Shown: positions 1 to 8,053 of the stretch, one piece after another
Layout: each line of letters begins with the position of its first letter
Numbering within the stretch: the first letter of the stretch is position 1
DNA from: Bacteriovorax sp. BAL6_X
Lineage (GTDB): Bacteria > Bdellovibrionota > Bacteriovoracia > Bacteriovoracales > Bacteriovoracaceae
Direction of reading: 5' to 3'
NCBI RefSeq assembly: GCF_000443995.1
Contig: NZ_AUMC01000009.1
Location: 297,505 to 361,504 of the forward strand
DNA: 64,000 nucleotides
The notes under the pieces: model-generated
Told to the model about the DNA's origin: nothing
The model's input: the letters and a program-made list of their open reading frames with translations, nothing else
The model's database searches: none
Translations under genes and position numbers: made by a program

Positions 1-600
1 GAAGCACATGGAATTAAGTTCATTAGCTTTGGTTTATTTATCGAAGAAAAGGACGCCGTAATTTGGCGTGGACCAATGCTTGGCGGAGTTCTAAATCAAT
101 TCCTTTTTGATGTTGACTGGGGAGAGCTTGATTATCTTGTTCTGGACCTACCTCCTGGAACAGGAGATGTTCAGTTATCAATTGCCCAGACATTAAATCT
201 AAGTGGAATCGTTGGTGTATCAACTCCACAAGATGTTGCTCTTCTTGATTCAAGAAAGGGCTTCAATATGTTCGAACAAGTTAATATCCCGGTTTTAGGG
301 CTTATTGAAAATATGAGCTACTTTGCTCCAGATGATATGCCAGAGAAAAAGTACTATATCTTTGGTGAAAAAGGTGGGGCCGATATTGCTAATGAATTAG
401 GTTATCCATTCTTAGGTGAAGTACCGATCGAAATCGCACTTCGTGAATCTTGTGATAAGGGAATTCCTTATATGTCTAATAATTCATACGAAAATAGGCC
501 AGTATGGAAAGCATATTCCGGTATTGCAAAAAAGATCATTGAAATAGAAAATAATGATGGTGAGGGAAAAGGTTTTTTCTCAAAAATTTTCAAAAGGTAG
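1..600 (+). CDS. mrp: Mrp/ApbC-family P-loop ATPase, C-terminal part (5' end outside window)
   Basis: Reading frame 1 is open from the first base and ends at TAG 598-600, giving the last 199 residues. It begins EAHGIKFISFGLF and continues with IWRGPM and DLPPGTGDVQL (about residues 49-59), signatures of the Mrp/NBP35 iron-sulfur carrier ATPases. The Walker A loop lies upstream of the window. Where many Mrp proteins have a CxxC after the ENMSYF motif, this one reads APDDMPEKKYYIFG and has no cysteine pair. Mrp proteins are cytosolic and load or transfer Fe-S clusters. The next gene follows after 3 bases, so they are probably co-transcribed. Confidence 0.88.
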   Translation, partial: EAHGIKFISFGLFIEEKDAVIWRGPMLGGVLNQFLFDVDWGELDYLVLDLPPGTGDVQLSIAQTLNLSGIVGVSTPQDVALLDSRKGFNMFEQVNIPVLGLIENMSYFAPDDMPEKKYYIFGEKGGADIANELGYPFLGEVPIEIALRESCDKGIPYMSNNSYENRPVWKAYSGIAKKIIEIENNDGEGKGFFSKIFKR

Positions 601-603
601 TAA

Positions 604-1137
604 ATGTCCATCATACAGAAAATTGAAGAGCAGTGCTCTTTTAATTTCACTGGTAGAATTAATATTTTAAAAAGAGCCGATCGACAGTTCTTGGGCGTTA
701 TTTATATTAGCGAGGGAATTGTTGTTGCGGCCCAATTCTCTAAGAAGACAGGGCTTAAGGCTCTTTATTCTCTTGTTATATTTGAAATGGATCATATTGA
801 AGAATTCACTCTTGTGGCCGAGCCAGAGGTAGTTTCTGAAAGTGATTATGAATTCAAATTAAAATTTAGTGAGTTGAAGAGCAATATTGAAAACGCTTAC
901 TCACAGCACTTAAAGGCGAAGTCACTTCGCCCACCAGAAAATATTCACATTTTGATCAATTCCGCGTTTATAAAAAATGGAAAAAAGACTGGTGCAAATG
1001 AATTTTTACTATTAAAAACTATAGCTGAATACAGCAAGGTTAAAGATATTTACAGCAATTGCGAATTATTTGATTTTGAAGTTACCCAAGCATTAGTGAA
1101 TCTAAGAAAAATGGGTGCCTTGAAGGTCGTAAAGTAG
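604..1137 (+). CDS. DUF4388-like protein with C-terminal winged-helix-like region
   Basis: This is a 177-residue soluble protein with no signal peptide. Its N-terminal half (about residues 10-75: FTGRINILKRADRQ, then GVIYISEGIVVAAQF) resembles the DUF4388/PATAN-type domain, often found with response regulators and gliding or motility regulators. The C-terminal 55 residues (NEFLLLKTIAEYSKVKDI to LRKMGALKVVK) look like a small winged helix. It starts 3 bases after mrp and is followed 9 bases later by a small gene, so it sits mid-operon. A regulatory role is inferred from the fold only; no catalytic residues are visible. Confidence 0.65.
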   Translation: MSIIQKIEEQCSFNFTGRINILKRADRQFLGVIYISEGIVVAAQFSKKTGLKALYSLVIFEMDHIEEFTLVAEPEVVSESDYEFKLKFSELKSNIENAYSQHLKAKSLRPPENIHILINSAFIKNGKKTGANEFLLLKTIAEYSKVKDIYSNCELFDFEVTQALVNLRKMGALKVVK

Positions 1138-1146
1138 GAGTTTTAA

Positions 1147-1338
1147 ATGAAAGATCAAACACATAACCAAGGCAATCTTAAAGAGCTTAAAGTTATGATC
1201 GAAGAAAACGTTGTTACCTCTTTTGAGCTAATGTCTCAGAATACTGGGATTGAGCTTGAAGAGCTTATTGTAGTCGCTCTAAAGCGCTTTAGAGCTTCTC
1301 ATAGTGATTATGAGAAGAAGACTTTCCAAGTTGATTAA
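1147..1338 (+). CDS. small hypothetical protein (63 aa)
   Basis: The start is supported by GGAG at 1137-1140, 6 bases before ATG. The product is 63 residues, charged and probably all alpha. The central LMSQNTGIELEELIVVALKRF could be a short helix-turn-helix or ribbon-helix-helix-like segment, but I cannot assign a family. It is the last gene of the mrp operon, with a strong intrinsic terminator 17 bases after the stop codon. Function unknown. Confidence 0.6.
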   Translation: MKDQTHNQGNLKELKVMIEENVVTSFELMSQNTGIELEELIVVALKRFRASHSDYEKKTFQVD

Positions 1339-1354
1339 ATATTATTCATATTAG

Positions 1355-1387
1355 AGTAGACACACCTTATGGTGTGTTTACTTTTTC
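1355..1387 (+). terminator. intrinsic terminator after the mrp operon
   Basis: The 12-base arms AGTAGACACACC and GGTGTGTTTACT pair with one G-U, around the loop TTAT, and are followed by TTTTTC. It closes the mrp-604-1147 unit and insulates the sigma-54 promoter downstream. Confidence 0.85.
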
Positions 1388-1491
1388 TACAGTGTTAAAA
1401 ATTTAACAGTCTGATTCCTAAACAATCCAAGAGTTTTTATTAAATCCGAACGTGTTTTCATGTAGTTAGCAGATATACGTATTTGTTCAAT

Positions 1492-1509
1492 TTGGCACGA
1501 GTGTTGCTT
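1492..1509 (+). promoter_or_regulatory. sigma-54 (RpoN) promoter, consensus match
   Basis: TTGGCACG, four bases (AGTG), then TTGCT. The invariant GG (1494-1495) and GC (1506-1507) are separated by exactly 10 bases, as sigma-54 requires. Transcription would start near 1519, ahead of AGGAG (1531-1535) and the ATG at 1542. Such promoters need an NtrC-type activator; one is encoded at 16842-18344, although a link between them is not shown. Confidence 0.85.
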
Positions 1510-1541
1510 CTATATACGCATATAGGTTTTAGGAGCACTGT

Positions 1542-2720
1542 ATGAAAGCAACAGCTATTTACAAGAAATTCATTATCGCATCAGTACTATCAGGGTCATT
1601 CCTTGTATTCGGTGGAATTTACCAAGGAATTTCAGTAACTGATAACTCATTTATGCAACAGAAAGATATTTCTTTTGAAAAGAGAGTAGATGAGAGTGTT
1701 GATCGTATCGTTGCTTCATCTGATCGTGATAAAGTTTCAGTTCAATACCTACCGGTAGCTGAATATTCTCAAATTATTGATGGCCAGTGGGAAATCGTTA
1801 GAGTTGAAAATCACGAAGGAAATGAAATCTTTAATGAAAAAAATGTTAACTCTAAAAGATTAGTAGATATGAAGCTAATTGGTACAGGTCTTGTTCAGCT
1901 TAATGATAGTGAAGAGTATACTTTTGATGTTTCTTTCCTTCATGAAAATAATAAAAATATCTCTATCTTTAGAGCTTACGAAGATGGTTTTGAATTAATT
2001 GAAGCTAGAAAAGTTATTGAAGAGAAAATAGAAGAGACTTTAGAAGTTAATATTGATAAAGAGCTTGAAGAAGTTGCAGTTATTGATGAAAACGAAAGAA
2101 GAGAATTAGTTATTGAAAGAGTTGTTCTTCCACAACTTAATAACAAGCTAATTCGTGGTGAAGATAAAATTGAAGGAAGTGTGACAGTTGGTCCAAATGG
2201 TATTCAAGGTCTATACTTCAATGTTTTTGATAAAGATATCAATGAAGTTCTTGGTGACATCAAGCTTAAAGATGGAAGCTCTTTTGAAGTTGAACTTCAG
2301 GGACAACTATCACACGGTGTATTTGCTAGAAATGGTGAAAATGGTTACCGTCTAAGATTTACTACTGGTCCATATGCTGGTGGTCTTATTAATTATGTAA
2401 CTTATGATGAACTAGAAAGAGTAAATGCTGAATTTGAAAATATGGAAAGAGCAAAAGAAGAATCACGTTTTGAAAGATCTCTAACAGAAGAAGGATCTTT
2501 TGAAAATGATATCAACTTAGCTCAAAGTAATGCAAATCCAGTATCTTTTGAGAAACAAAACGAAGAGCAAGCTGAAGAAGAGAGATACGAGGAAAGATAC
2601 GAAGACGAGCAGTACGAGGAAGAAGCTTTAATTGATGACCCAGCTGCTAGATTTGAAGAGCAACAAGAGCTTGAGTACGAAAGACAAGAAGAATTAGACA
2701 GACAAGGTTATGGATTTTAA
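1542..2720 (+). CDS. exported or membrane-anchored acidic protein, unknown function
   Basis: This is a 392-residue protein with an excellent ribosome-binding site, AGGAG 6 bases before ATG. Residues 10-30 (FIIASVLSGSFLVFGG) form an uncleaved signal anchor or signal peptide, so the rest is probably periplasmic. The middle (about 60-290) is a beta-rich region of no family I recognise. The last 90 residues are very rich in Glu, Tyr and Gln (RYEERYEDEQYEEEALIDD) and probably disordered. It is a single-gene unit between a sigma-54 promoter and a terminator, so expression is probably conditional on an enhancer-binding activator. Confidence 0.75.
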   Translation: MKATAIYKKFIIASVLSGSFLVFGGIYQGISVTDNSFMQQKDISFEKRVDESVDRIVASSDRDKVSVQYLPVAEYSQIIDGQWEIVRVENHEGNEIFNEKNVNSKRLVDMKLIGTGLVQLNDSEEYTFDVSFLHENNKNISIFRAYEDGFELIEARKVIEEKIEETLEVNIDKELEEVAVIDENERRELVIERVVLPQLNNKLIRGEDKIEGSVTVGPNGIQGLYFNVFDKDINEVLGDIKLKDGSSFEVELQGQLSHGVFARNGENGYRLRFTTGPYAGGLINYVTYDELERVNAEFENMERAKEESRFERSLTEEGSFENDINLAQSNANPVSFEKQNEEQAEEERYEERYEDEQYEEEALIDDPAARFEEQQELEYERQEELDRQGYGF

Positions 2721-2754
2721 TCCTAAAATATAAAGAGAGAAGAGAAGATAAAAC

Positions 2755-2782
2755 AAAGGCCCTCAAAATTGAGGGCCTTTTA
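2755..2782 (+). terminator. intrinsic terminator
   Basis: AAAGGCCCTC, loop AAAATT, GAGGGCCTTT, then T. It lies 35 bases after the stop of the 1542-2720 gene. Confidence 0.85.
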
Positions 2783-2823
2783 TGTATTCGATTTACGAAG
2801 TTTATTTGCTCCTGAGGCGAACC

Positions 2824-3358
2824 GCTGGGGCTTGTACCCGGCTTGTTGAATATGTAATTCATTTCATTGCACAGAGGCCTAGCACTGCAGGGAATAGATT
2901 GATTATTGCAATAACTTTCCCATTGGCCTAGAGACAACAAAGCCGGGCTTGAACCCGGCTTGTTGAATATGTAATTCATTTCATTGCACAGAGGCCTAGT
3001 ACTGCAGGGAATAGATTGATTATTGCAATAACTTTCCCATTGGCCTAGAGACAACAAAGCCGGGCTTGAACCCGGCTTGTTGAATATGTAATTCATTTCA
3101 TTGCACAGAGGCCTAGTACTGCAGGGAATAGATTGATTATTGCAATAACTTTCCCATTGGCCTAGAGACAACAAAGCCGGGCTTGAACCCGGCTTGTTGA
3201 ATATGTAATTCATTTCATTGCACAGAGGCCTAGCACCGCAGGGAATAGATTGATTATTGCACTAACTTTCCCATTGGCCTAGAGACAACAAAGCCGGGCT
3301 TGAACCCGGCTTGTTGAATATGTAATTCATTTCATTGCACAGAGGCCTAGCACCGCAG
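2824..3358. repeat. 117-bp tandem repeat array, about 4.6 copies, hairpin in each unit
   Basis: Units begin at about 2824, 2941, 3058, 3175 and 3292 with a period of exactly 117 bp; the last stops near 3358. Copies differ at only a few bases (for example TAGTACTGC versus TAGCACCGC). Each full unit has an 8-bp perfect stem (AAGCCGGG / CCCGGCTT, loop CTTGAA), the palindrome TTATTGCAATAA, and two GGCCTAG words. The first copy has a damaged left arm. The array fills most of the 676-bp gap between two convergent genes (2720 and 3397); nothing else was seen there. The period is a multiple of three, so a frame stays open on the minus strand, but that frame has no start signal and I treat the array as non-coding. 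Confidence 0.93.
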
Positions 3359-3396
3359 CCAATAGTTTGCCTTTGGGCAAACAATACTGCAGATGC

Positions 3397-4350
3397 TTAC
3401 AATACCTTCTTAAGCTCTTCTTGTAGAAGAGGTACGATTTGGAAAAGGTCTCCAACAATACCGTAGTCAGCTTTAGTAAAGATTGGCGCATCTGGGTCAG
3501 TGTTGATTGCAACAATAACCTTAGATGTTCTCATCCCTGCTAAGTGCTGAATAGCACCTGAGATACCACAAGCGATGTAAAGTGATGGAGCAACAGTTTT
3601 ACCTGTTTGACCAACTTGCATTGCGTGTGGAGCATATCCTGAATCAACTGCAGCACGTGAAGCACCAACAGTTGCACCAAGTACTTCTGCTAGGTCTTCA
3701 AGGATTTTGAAGTTTTCAGCAGACTTCATCGCACGACCACCAGAAACGATGATATTCGCTTCAGTTAGGTCAAGCTTCTCAGAAGCTCCTTTAACGATTT
3801 CTTTGATAACAGCTTTGATATCACCTGCGTTCGCAGCAACTTCATTAGTTGCTCCAGCACCAGCTGTAGGTGCTTCTGGCATACCAAGAGCGTTTGGTCT
3901 TACTGTAATGAAACCTGGCTTAGGTCCATCAAGTTCAACTTTAGCTAGAACCTTACCTGCAAATAGTGGTCTTGTTCCCGCAAAGTTGTCACCATCCATT
4001 ACATAATTTGTAACTTCTGAGGCCATACCTGCATCGAACATACCAGCTAGTCTAGGCATGAGGTCTTTTGCAAGAGAAGTCGCACCAGCAAATACGTAAT
4101 CGTAATTTGAACCGATGAACTCTTTAAGTGCGTTAGCGTAACCTTCTGGTGAGTACTGATCTAAGTTTGCACCTTTTAGGTTATGTACGTTAGCAGCACC
4201 ATATTTTGCTAGGTCAGCAGCAGCGTTTGCACCCATGTCGCCAACAACTGCAACGTCAACAGTGTGACCAGCAAGCTTTCCTAGGATTTCAAATGTAACA
4301 GATTTAACTGTTTCACCACTTGTTTCTGAAAATACTAATACTTTTGCCAT
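3397..4350 (-). CDS. etfA: electron transfer flavoprotein alpha subunit
   Basis: 317 residues, full family length. The N-terminal domain (MAKVLVFSETSGETVKSVTFE) has the Etf alpha/beta fold. The C-terminal FAD domain carries the signature VGASRAAVDSGYAPHAMQVG followed by GKTVAPSLYIACGISGAIQH and a terminal INTDPDAPIFTKADYGIVGD. With EtfB it carries electrons from acyl-CoA dehydrogenases toward the quinone pool. It is the last gene of the acd-etfB-etfA operon and starts 14 bases after etfB. A short hairpin (about 3367-3384) downstream lacks a T-run, so the true terminator is unclear. Confidence 0.97.
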   Translation of the reverse strand: MAKVLVFSETSGETVKSVTFEILGKLAGHTVDVAVVGDMGANAAADLAKYGAANVHNLKGANLDQYSPEGYANALKEFIGSNYDYVFAGATSLAKDLMPRLAGMFDAGMASEVTNYVMDGDNFAGTRPLFAGKVLAKVELDGPKPGFITVRPNALGMPEAPTAGAGATNEVAANAGDIKAVIKEIVKGASEKLDLTEANIIVSGGRAMKSAENFKILEDLAEVLGATVGASRAAVDSGYAPHAMQVGQTGKTVAPSLYIACGISGAIQHLAGMRTSKVIVAINTDPDAPIFTKADYGIVGDLFQIVPLLQEELKKVL

Positions 4351-4364
4351 TTTAATAATCTCCC

Positions 4365-5153
4365 TTAGATAACCTTAGCTTCTTCTCTTAAAAGCTTAAC
4401 AACTTCAGCAACAACACCTGCTTGAGCAGCTTCATCCATTGCATCAAATTTCTTACCAGCTGGTTTCTCTGGTGGAAGTTGAAAACCTGAATACTTAACA
4501 CGACGATCATCAGTAGATACACCTACATCTGATAGTGAGTGTTGAGCAAGAGGCTTTCTTTTAGCTTTCATAATACCTGGAAGAGAAGCGTAACGTGGGC
4601 TGTTTAGCCCTTTGTTTGCAGCGATAACAGCTGGAGAAGTTACTTCGTAAACTTCTAGTGCTCCACCTTCGATTTCTCTTTTAAGAGTGTATTTTCCACC
4701 TGCTTCTTCGCAACCATCAACAACAGTTACTGAAGGCATACCTAGCATTTGAGCTAGAAGTTGTGGAACTTGAAGACAATCGTCATCAATAGCTTGTTTA
4801 CCAGTGAAGATAACATCTGGATTTTTACCTGACTTTTCAATTGCACCCTTAAGTGCCTTAGCAGTCATGTAAGAGTCTAAGTTGTCATCAGCTTCAACTA
4901 GAATTGCATCGTCAGCACCCATTGCAAGAGCTGTTCTTAGTGCTTCAGTGTCCTTGACACCACCAACTCTAACAACTGTTACAGTTGAGCCACTGTTAGC
5001 TGCTTTTGTTAGAAGTGCTTGCTCTACCGCAAATTCATCATATGGATTCATGATCCACTTAATCGAAGAAGTTTCGATATAAGATCCATCACCATTTGGA
5101 GTAATTTTAGTTTCCGTGTCTGGAACTTGTTTAATACATACAAAAATGTTCAA
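4365..5153 (-). CDS. etfB: electron transfer flavoprotein beta subunit
   Basis: 262 residues beginning MNIFVCIKQVPDTETKI, the standard EtfB N-terminus, with the AMP/FAD-binding signature region around DDDCLQVPQLLAQMLGMPSVT and VTSPAVIAANKGLNSPRYASL. The start codon is TTG (5153-5151), chosen because the conserved N-terminus starts there and AAGGAG lies just upstream. The preceding acd gene ends only 2 bases away, so the two are translationally linked. It forms the EtfAB heterodimer. Confidence 0.97.
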   Translation of the reverse strand: MNIFVCIKQVPDTETKITPNGDGSYIETSSIKWIMNPYDEFAVEQALLTKAANSGSTVTVVRVGGVKDTEALRTALAMGADDAILVEADDNLDSYMTAKALKGAIEKSGKNPDVIFTGKQAIDDDCLQVPQLLAQMLGMPSVTVVDGCEEAGGKYTLKREIEGGALEVYEVTSPAVIAANKGLNSPRYASLPGIMKAKRKPLAQHSLSDVGVSTDDRRVKYSGFQLPPEKPAGKKFDAMDEAAQAGVVAEVVKLLREEAKVI

Positions 5154-5155
5154 TT

Positions 5156-6301
5156 TTAGCTCCTTGTAAAAATTTCTTTAGCAATAACTAATCTTTGTAT
5201 TTGTGAAGTGCCTTCATATATTTGAATGAGTTTGGCGTCTCTCATTATTTTTTCAACTGGATACTCTTTGCTATAACCATAGCCACCGAATATTTGTACC
5301 GCATCTGTTGCTACTTTCATGAACATATCAGCGGCCTTAGCTTTTGAATATGAAGAAAGTTCTGGATTTGGTTTTCCATTATCAATTGACCATGCTGCTT
5401 TTTGAACAAGTAGGCGAGAGGCCTCAATCTCAATGCCCATATCGGCAATCATCATTTGAATAGCTTGATGTCGAGAAAGAGGTACACCGAATTGTACTCT
5501 TTCACCTGCATACTTTACTGCATGGTCCATGGCGCATTGTGCTCCACCTACTGCCGAGCTAGCAACCATTGGTCTTGAGTGGTTTAATGTGGCCATTGCA
5601 ATTGGCCAACCTTGACCTGGCCCACCCAAAATATTTTCTTTTGGAACTTTTACATTTGTAAATGTCACTGCTCTTGTGTCAGAACAGCGATGTCCCATTT
5701 TATTTTCTTTTTCACCAAGCTCGATTCCCTCGGCTTTGCCATCAATAACAAGTGCCGTGATACCTTTGTGCTTTAATGTCGTGTCTGTTGTTGCATAAAC
5801 GACAAAAAGATCAGCATAGCCTGCATTTGTAATCCACATCTTATTTCCGTTCAATAAGTAGTGATCACCATTATCTTTGATTGTTGTTTTGATACCTGCC
5901 GCATCAGATCCGTAACCTGGTTCTGTTAAACAGAAGGCCGCAATTTTGTAGTCCTCAGTAAAAGGTGTTAAGAACTTCTTTTTTTGCTCGTCGCTACCGC
6001 CGATAACTATTGGAAGAAGGGCAAGGTCATTTGCCATAATCGCCGTATTCATTCCGAGACAACCGTAAGCTAGTGCTTCTGTTATAATCATTGAATCAAT
6101 AGTTGAAAAGCCTGCACCGCCGTATTCTGTAGGAATACATGTGTTAACTAGTCCTAGCTCCCACGCTTTACGAAGAATTTCGAGAGGCATCTGGGCCTTC
6201 TCATCATATTCGCCAGCTTTTGGCATCATCTCATTTTTTGCAAATTTCATTGCAAGTTCTCGAATTTCTTTTTGCTCGGAAGTTAATTCAAAGTTGATCA
6301 T
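5156..6301 (-). CDS. acyl-CoA dehydrogenase
   Basis: 381 residues, typical of short/medium-chain acyl-CoA dehydrogenases. Visible motifs are CLTEPGYGSDAAGIKTTI (FAD signature 1), WITNAGYADLFVVYA, the QFGVPLSRHQAIQ segment, and C-terminal QIFGGYGYSKEYPVEKIMRDAK followed by IYEGTSQIQ, whose Glu is the expected catalytic base. It removes two hydrogens from an acyl-CoA, passing electrons to EtfAB encoded directly downstream. Exact substrate chain (fatty or branched-chain) cannot be told from sequence. Expression probably starts at the dyad-overlapped promoter at 6337-6365. Confidence 0.93.
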   Translation of the reverse strand: MINFELTSEQKEIRELAMKFAKNEMMPKAGEYDEKAQMPLEILRKAWELGLVNTCIPTEYGGAGFSTIDSMIITEALAYGCLGMNTAIMANDLALLPIVIGGSDEQKKKFLTPFTEDYKIAAFCLTEPGYGSDAAGIKTTIKDNGDHYLLNGNKMWITNAGYADLFVVYATTDTTLKHKGITALVIDGKAEGIELGEKENKMGHRCSDTRAVTFTNVKVPKENILGGPGQGWPIAMATLNHSRPMVASSAVGGAQCAMDHAVKYAGERVQFGVPLSRHQAIQMMIADMGIEIEASRLLVQKAAWSIDNGKPNPELSSYSKAKAADMFMKVATDAVQIFGGYGYSKEYPVEKIMRDAKLIQIYEGTSQIQRLVIAKEIFTRS

Positions 6302-6323
6302 GATGGAACCTATTGTTCGAAAG

Positions 6324-6365
6324 ATAATGTGACATTATTATAGATATGTTTTCAGTATTTAGTAA
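6324..6365 (-). promoter_or_regulatory. acd-etfBA promoter with a perfect dyad over the start site
   Basis: On the minus strand TTACTA (6365-6360), 17 bases, then TATAAT (6342-6337). A perfect 15-bp palindrome, ATAATGT-G-ACATTAT (6324-6338), begins inside the -10 box and covers the predicted start point. That is the usual position of a repressor operator. The ligand and regulator are unknown; a TetR- or FadR-type fatty-acid regulator is one possibility. Confidence 0.6.
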
Positions 6366-6409
6366 ATAGGTAATAAAGACTTAAGATACCGTAATAAAAC
6401 ACGTTGGTA

Positions 6410-6877
6410 CTATTCGAGTGGTGTTGCATCATTATGTTCTAGATCAATAATTTTGTAATATGATTTGTATTCGTTGTAGCTTGGAAGATCTTTTAACGGT
6501 TCGAGAACAAAACTACGTTTTCTAAACTCTTTATGAGGAATAGTTAAACTCTCTGAGTGGTAATTTAATTTATCAATAAAAATAATATCGATATCAATCT
6601 CTCTTGGACCCCAGTGGTATCGGTGTTTGCGTCCTAACTTTTCCTCTATTTTTTTTGCAATGTGCAAAATCCCTTCTGGACCGATTTCTTGAGTTGTCTC
6701 TAGCTCTAAAACGATATTATAAAAGTTTGGTTGATCTTGGGGGCCGTATGGTGGTGATTCAAAAATACGACTTGAATATGCCTTGCCCTCAAGGGCCAAT
6801 TCGATTTCTTTAGATGCGATAAGTAGCATTTCTGTTTTGTTATCTAAATTTGAACCGAGGCTAAAGATGATCTTCAT
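6410..6877 (-). CDS. folK: 2-amino-4-hydroxy-6-hydroxymethyldihydropteridine pyrophosphokinase (HPPK)
   Basis: 155 residues. It starts MKIIFSLGSNLDNK, matching the HPPK SLGSN motif, and has ESPPYGPQDQPNFYNIV, then HRYHWGPREIDIDIIFID (the GPRxxDxD magnesium and pterin signature) and IPHKEFRKRSFVLEPL. It transfers pyrophosphate from ATP to the pterin precursor in folate synthesis. The start codon overlaps the stop of the upstream small lipoprotein gene by one base (TAATG), so they are coupled. folD and gcvT elsewhere in the window use the folate product. Confidence 0.95.
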   Translation of the reverse strand: MKIIFSLGSNLDNKTEMLLIASKEIELALEGKAYSSRIFESPPYGPQDQPNFYNIVLELETTQEIGPEGILHIAKKIEEKLGRKHRYHWGPREIDIDIIFIDKLNYHSESLTIPHKEFRKRSFVLEPLKDLPSYNEYKSYYKIIDLEHNDATPLE

Positions 6878-7077
6878 TAATTAGAATTTGACTGTTTTGA
6901 AGACTTCTTATTTTCTTCTTTTTTATCATTACTCTTAGTGAGTGACTTAGGTCTTAGAACCTTTTTATTTTGTTCAATAAATGAAGGAAAGTTATCGTTC
7001 TTAGGTTTTGGAGGAGCTTTAACGCCACATGAAACACCTAGGATCGAAATGATTGCGAAAAATATTTTAGAATTCAA
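6877..7077 (-). CDS. small LptM-like lipoprotein
   Basis: About 66 residues. I choose the TTG start at 7077, giving MNSKIFFAIISILGVSCGVKAPPKPKND in two parts: a hydrophobic leader, then Cys followed by GVKAPPKP. The CG(L/V)K(G/A)P pattern after the lipidated cysteine is typical of LptM/YifL-type lipoproteins, which help LPS transport machinery mature; the lipobox (GVSC) is imperfect. The tail is Lys/Ser/Asn-rich and probably disordered. The frame also extends to an ATG at 7110, but that would remove the N-terminal leader. It overlaps the upstream gene by 11 bases. Confidence 0.6.
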   Translation of the reverse strand: MNSKIFFAIISILGVSCGVKAPPKPKNDNFPSFIEQNKKVLRPKSLTKSNDKKEENKKSSKQSNSN

Positions 7078-8014
7078 GTGCAAGGCCAACTCCCATAACA
7101 TCTGTACCAATGTCTACACGTAAAAACCATCCAGGAACAAGTCTTTTGAAACCTGTCGCACCAAATACAAATTCATCTTGTTCGACACTTGCTACTAGGT
7201 CAAGTTCTCTTTGGGCCTGGTCACTACCAACCTTAGATACATCTCCTGCTCCGGGACTGTCAGCAGTTGCAAATTTATAACCAATATATGGCATAAATAC
7301 TGTGTATAAAGGGCCTTCAAAAGCATATTTAGCTCTGAAGATATATTGATTAACAGCTGTATCGATATCTTCGGCAGGAAAGGCACGTATTAAATGTCTT
7401 CCAATAAAGCCTTCAACCCAAATATTCTTTTCAACTTGAAATGACCAAGCTGCATTGTACTGAGTATTTGTATCTTGTTTCCCAGCTGTATTAAAACCAT
7501 CGACAAGTCCAATTCCTACAGATGCTATATTGTCATTTTTGATAACACCTGTTTGTTGGTTGTCTTCACCATACAGGTCTTCTTCTAATAATGTCGTATC
7601 GTCATAAAGTGATTCACTATCTGTGATTTTAAATTGATCTTCAGCGTTCTCTGTAGGCTTACCGTATGCAGAGTCATCACCTCGTAGAATTTGTACATCT
7701 TGGTTGATAAAGAAGTTTGTGAATAATTCTTCATTGTAGACTTTTGTGATCTTTACTGCAGCTTGGTTCTCTTCTTGTTTTGGAACAACCCCACGAGCGA
7801 CAGGAACCTTATTAATAAGGATAGTAATATAGTCACCTTTAGCGAAGCTATCCTGACTATTACTAACAAGGATTATTCTTCTAGTCCCTGATATTCTCAA
7901 TAGCTTCTCATTCGCTAAGTCATAGTTAGCGGAGTTGGAAAAATCATTCACTGCACTTTGAGAAAAAGCAGTAGTTGATAAAAATAGTAAGAATAGGAAC
8001 AATATATTCTTCAT
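7067..8014 (-). CDS. exported protein, possible outer-membrane beta-barrel
   Basis: 315 residues with a clear signal peptide (MKNILFLFLLFLSTTAFSQS, cleavage after AFS). The first mature part (to about residue 150) includes a small domain with DYITILINKVPVARGVV. The second half alternates aromatic and polar residues in strands (YNAAWSFQVEKNIWVEGFIG, YTVFMPYIGYKFATAD) and ends with LALEF; a terminal Phe is typical of outer-membrane barrels. No named family recognised. It starts a three-gene run with the LptM-like gene and folK. Confidence 0.6.
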   Translation of the reverse strand: MKNILFLFLLFLSTTAFSQSAVNDFSNSANYDLANEKLLRISGTRRIILVSNSQDSFAKGDYITILINKVPVARGVVPKQEENQAAVKITKVYNEELFTNFFINQDVQILRGDDSAYGKPTENAEDQFKITDSESLYDDTTLLEEDLYGEDNQQTGVIKNDNIASVGIGLVDGFNTAGKQDTNTQYNAAWSFQVEKNIWVEGFIGRHLIRAFPAEDIDTAVNQYIFRAKYAFEGPLYTVFMPYIGYKFATADSPGAGDVSKVGSDQAQRELDLVASVEQDEFVFGATGFKRLVPGWFLRVDIGTDVMGVGLALEF

Positions 8015-8053
8015 ACGGAAAAATTGTACATCGCATGAAGAAATTAGTCTAGG

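Noticed and set aside
2647..3213. 188-residue minus-strand frame made of a 39-residue repeat
   Set aside because: It exists because the 117-bp repeat has no stop in that frame and its period is divisible by three. It lacks a start signal, runs into the 3' end of the opposite gene and has no known relatives in composition.
2824..3358. CRISPR array
   Set aside because: Units are tandem and near-identical over 117 bp; there are no unique spacers and no cas genes.
3362..3390. Terminator for etfA
   Set aside because: A short stem (GTTTGCC / GGCAAAC) is present but no T-run follows on the minus strand, so I left it out.
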